In this document: piece after piece, positions 6,003 through 6,991 of the stretch
Layout: each line of letters starts with the position of its first letter
How positions within the stretch are numbered: position 1 is the first letter of the stretch
Position numbers and translations under genes: made by a program
Assembly: GCF_031082345.1 (NCBI RefSeq)
Contig: NZ_JAVHLH010000106.1
Span: 1-6,991, forward strand
From: Brevundimonas sp.
GTDB taxonomy: Bacteria > Pseudomonadota > Alphaproteobacteria > Caulobacterales > Caulobacteraceae
Direction: 5' to 3'
Length of the DNA: 6,991 bases
The notes under the pieces: generated by a model
Seen by the model: the letters and a program-made list of their open reading frames with translations, nothing else
Databases searched by the model: none
What the model was told of the DNA's origin: nothing

Positions 6003-6991
6003 TCAACGCCAGAGGGCGACCGCCTCGTCGAGGGACAGGGCCGGCGGCTGCGGCGCCGGTCGGGGGGGCTCGCCGTCAAATCGCGGCGCAGGGGCGGGCT
6101 GGACCCCGTCTCCGACCGCGAAGGTCCCGCGCGCGACATTGTGGGGATGGTGCGGCGCTTCGGACAGGGTCAGCACGGGCGTGACGCAGGCGTCTGTCTG
6201 GCTGAACCGGGCGGCCCAGTCGTCGCGGTCTCCCGTGGCGAACACGGCGGCGAAACGGGCGTGCAGGCCGCTCCAGCCCGTCAGATCGAACTGCGGCGCG
6301 TCTTCCGCCGGGATATCCAGCCCCTTCAGCAGGGCCGCATAGAACTGCGGCTCCAGCGCGCCCACGGCCACGAACCGGCCGTCGCGGCAGGCGTAGCAGC
6401 GATAGAAGGGGGCTCCGCCGTCCAGCAGGTTGCCGCCCCGGGCCTCGCTCCACAGCCCGCGCGCCGCCAGCGCGTGGAACAGGCTGGTCAGCAGCGCCGA
6501 TCCGTCGGTCATGGCGGCGTCCACCACCCGGCCGCGTCCGGTGCTCTTCGCCTCCAGCAGGGCGGCCAGCACGCCGGTGACCAGCAGCATGGCCCCGCCG
6601 CCGTAATCGCCGACGACGTTCAGCGGCGGTCGCGGCGGCCGGTCGGGCTCGCCCATCATCGACAGGGCCCCCGACAGGGCGATGTAGTTCAGGTCGTGAC
6701 CGACATCGTGCGCCATCGGCCCGGTCTGACCCCAGCCGGTGATGCGGCCGAACACCAGCCGGGGATTGCGCGCCGCGCAGACGTCTGGACCGAGCCCCAG
6801 CCGCTCCATCACCCCGGGCCGAAATCCCTCGATCACGGCGTCGGCCGTGGCGATCAGGTCCTGCACCCGGGCCAGGTCGGCCGGGTCCTTCAGGTCGACG
6901 GCGACGGCGGCGCGCCCCCGGTGCAACACCGCGCCGCCGACGTCGGTGAATACCGGCGCGCCGGCCGAGGCGCTGCGGGTCAGGCGCAGCA
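6003..6991 (-). CDS. Alpha-methylacyl-CoA racemase (CoA-transferase family III), N-terminus cut by window edge
   Basis: This enzyme interconverts the (2R) and (2S) forms of 2-methyl-branched acyl-CoA esters (EC 5.1.99.4), allowing beta-oxidation of branched fatty acids. The frame is open from the right edge to the TGA at 6003, giving 328 visible residues. From memory the protein closely follows the Mycobacterium tuberculosis racemase MCR, sharing [46 protein letters not shown] and [13 protein letters not shown] DACVTPVL. The catalytic residues are present: His in GHDLN (6696-6698), Asp in VVGDYGGG (6606-6608) and Glu in GALEPQFY (6351-6353). Their spacing of 30 and 115 residues equals that of His126, Asp156 and Glu241 in MCR. 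On that numbering about 28 residues lie beyond the edge, so the GTG at 6929 is internal and not the start. These features favour a racemase over a formyl- or carnitine-CoA transferase. It converges on the kinase gene with a 10-base gap. Confidence 0.9.
   Translation of the reverse strand, partial: LRLTRSASAGAPVFTDVGGAVLHRGRAAVAVDLKDPADLARVQDLIATADAVIEGFRPGVMERLGLGPDVCAARNPRLVFGRITGWGQTGPMAHDVGHDLNYIALSGALSMMGEPDRPPRPPLNVVGDYGGGAMLLVTGVLAALLEAKSTGRGRVVDAAMTDGSALLTSLFHALAARGLWSEARGGNLLDGGAPFYRCYACRDGRFVAVGALEPQFYAALLKGLDIPAEDAPQFDLTGWSGLHARFAAVFATGDRDDWAARFSQTDACVTPVLTLSEAPHHPHNVARGTFAVGDGVQPAPAPRFDGEPPRPAPQPPALSLDEAVALWR

Noticed and set aside
5999..6010. Hairpin GGCG-TCAA-CGCC at the convergent gene ends as a terminator
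   Set aside because: The stem has only four pairs, overlaps the racemase stop codon and has no T run on either strand.
4253..6139. 628-codon open frame on the minus strand antisense to the kinase, and a 702-codon frame on the plus strand at 4234-6342
   Set aside because: Both overlap the unambiguous kinase gene in other frames, cross its end into the racemase, and consist of low-complexity Arg/Gly/Ala/His-rich sequence without motifs.
6003..6929. Racemase gene starting at the GTG at 6929
   Set aside because: The frame stays open to the window edge with family-like sequence, and the catalytic residue numbering places this GTG near residue 49 of the family protein.

Overview
The window is about 7 kb of very GC-rich, gene-dense chromosomal DNA. 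Base composition, the tamA-tamB pair, a CckA-style hybrid kinase architecture and a GANTC (CcrM-type) site next to a start codon all suggest an alphaproteobacterium, most likely of the Caulobacterales (Brevundimonas/Caulobacter-like). That placement is inferred from style and protein character, not from a marker gene. I see no tRNA, rRNA, CRISPR array, insertion sequence or phage gene.

Layout from left to right. Positions 1-1978 (minus strand) hold the N-terminal 659 codons of tamB, which runs off the left edge. Positions 1975-3765 (minus) hold the complete tamA, whose stop overlaps the tamB start by four bases. Positions 3864-4118 (minus) encode an 84-residue acidic, proline-rich lipoprotein. 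Positions 4119-4255 are a divergent intergenic region with a short imperfect dyad. Positions 4256-5992 (plus) encode a complete membrane-bound hybrid histidine kinase/response regulator. Positions 6003-6991 (minus) encode an alpha-methylacyl-CoA racemase (CoA-transferase family III) that lacks about 28 N-terminal residues beyond the right edge.

The left half is an envelope module. TamA is an Omp85-type outer-membrane barrel and TamB is an inner-membrane-anchored, periplasm-spanning AsmA-like protein; together they form the translocation and assembly module. The small lipoprotein lies just upstream on the same strand and may share its transcript. The kinase is transcribed away from it, with no response regulator or phosphotransferase gene beside it. 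The racemase converges on the kinase with a 10-base gap and belongs to branched-chain acyl-CoA metabolism, apparently unrelated to the other genes.

Most of the window is well-known biology. The parts worth a second look are the uncharacterised lipoprotein beside tamA, the two consecutive TTG starts with a TTGA overlap, the dyad between the divergent genes, and the histidine cluster in the kinase's membrane sensor. I did not find convincing evidence of a wholly new system.
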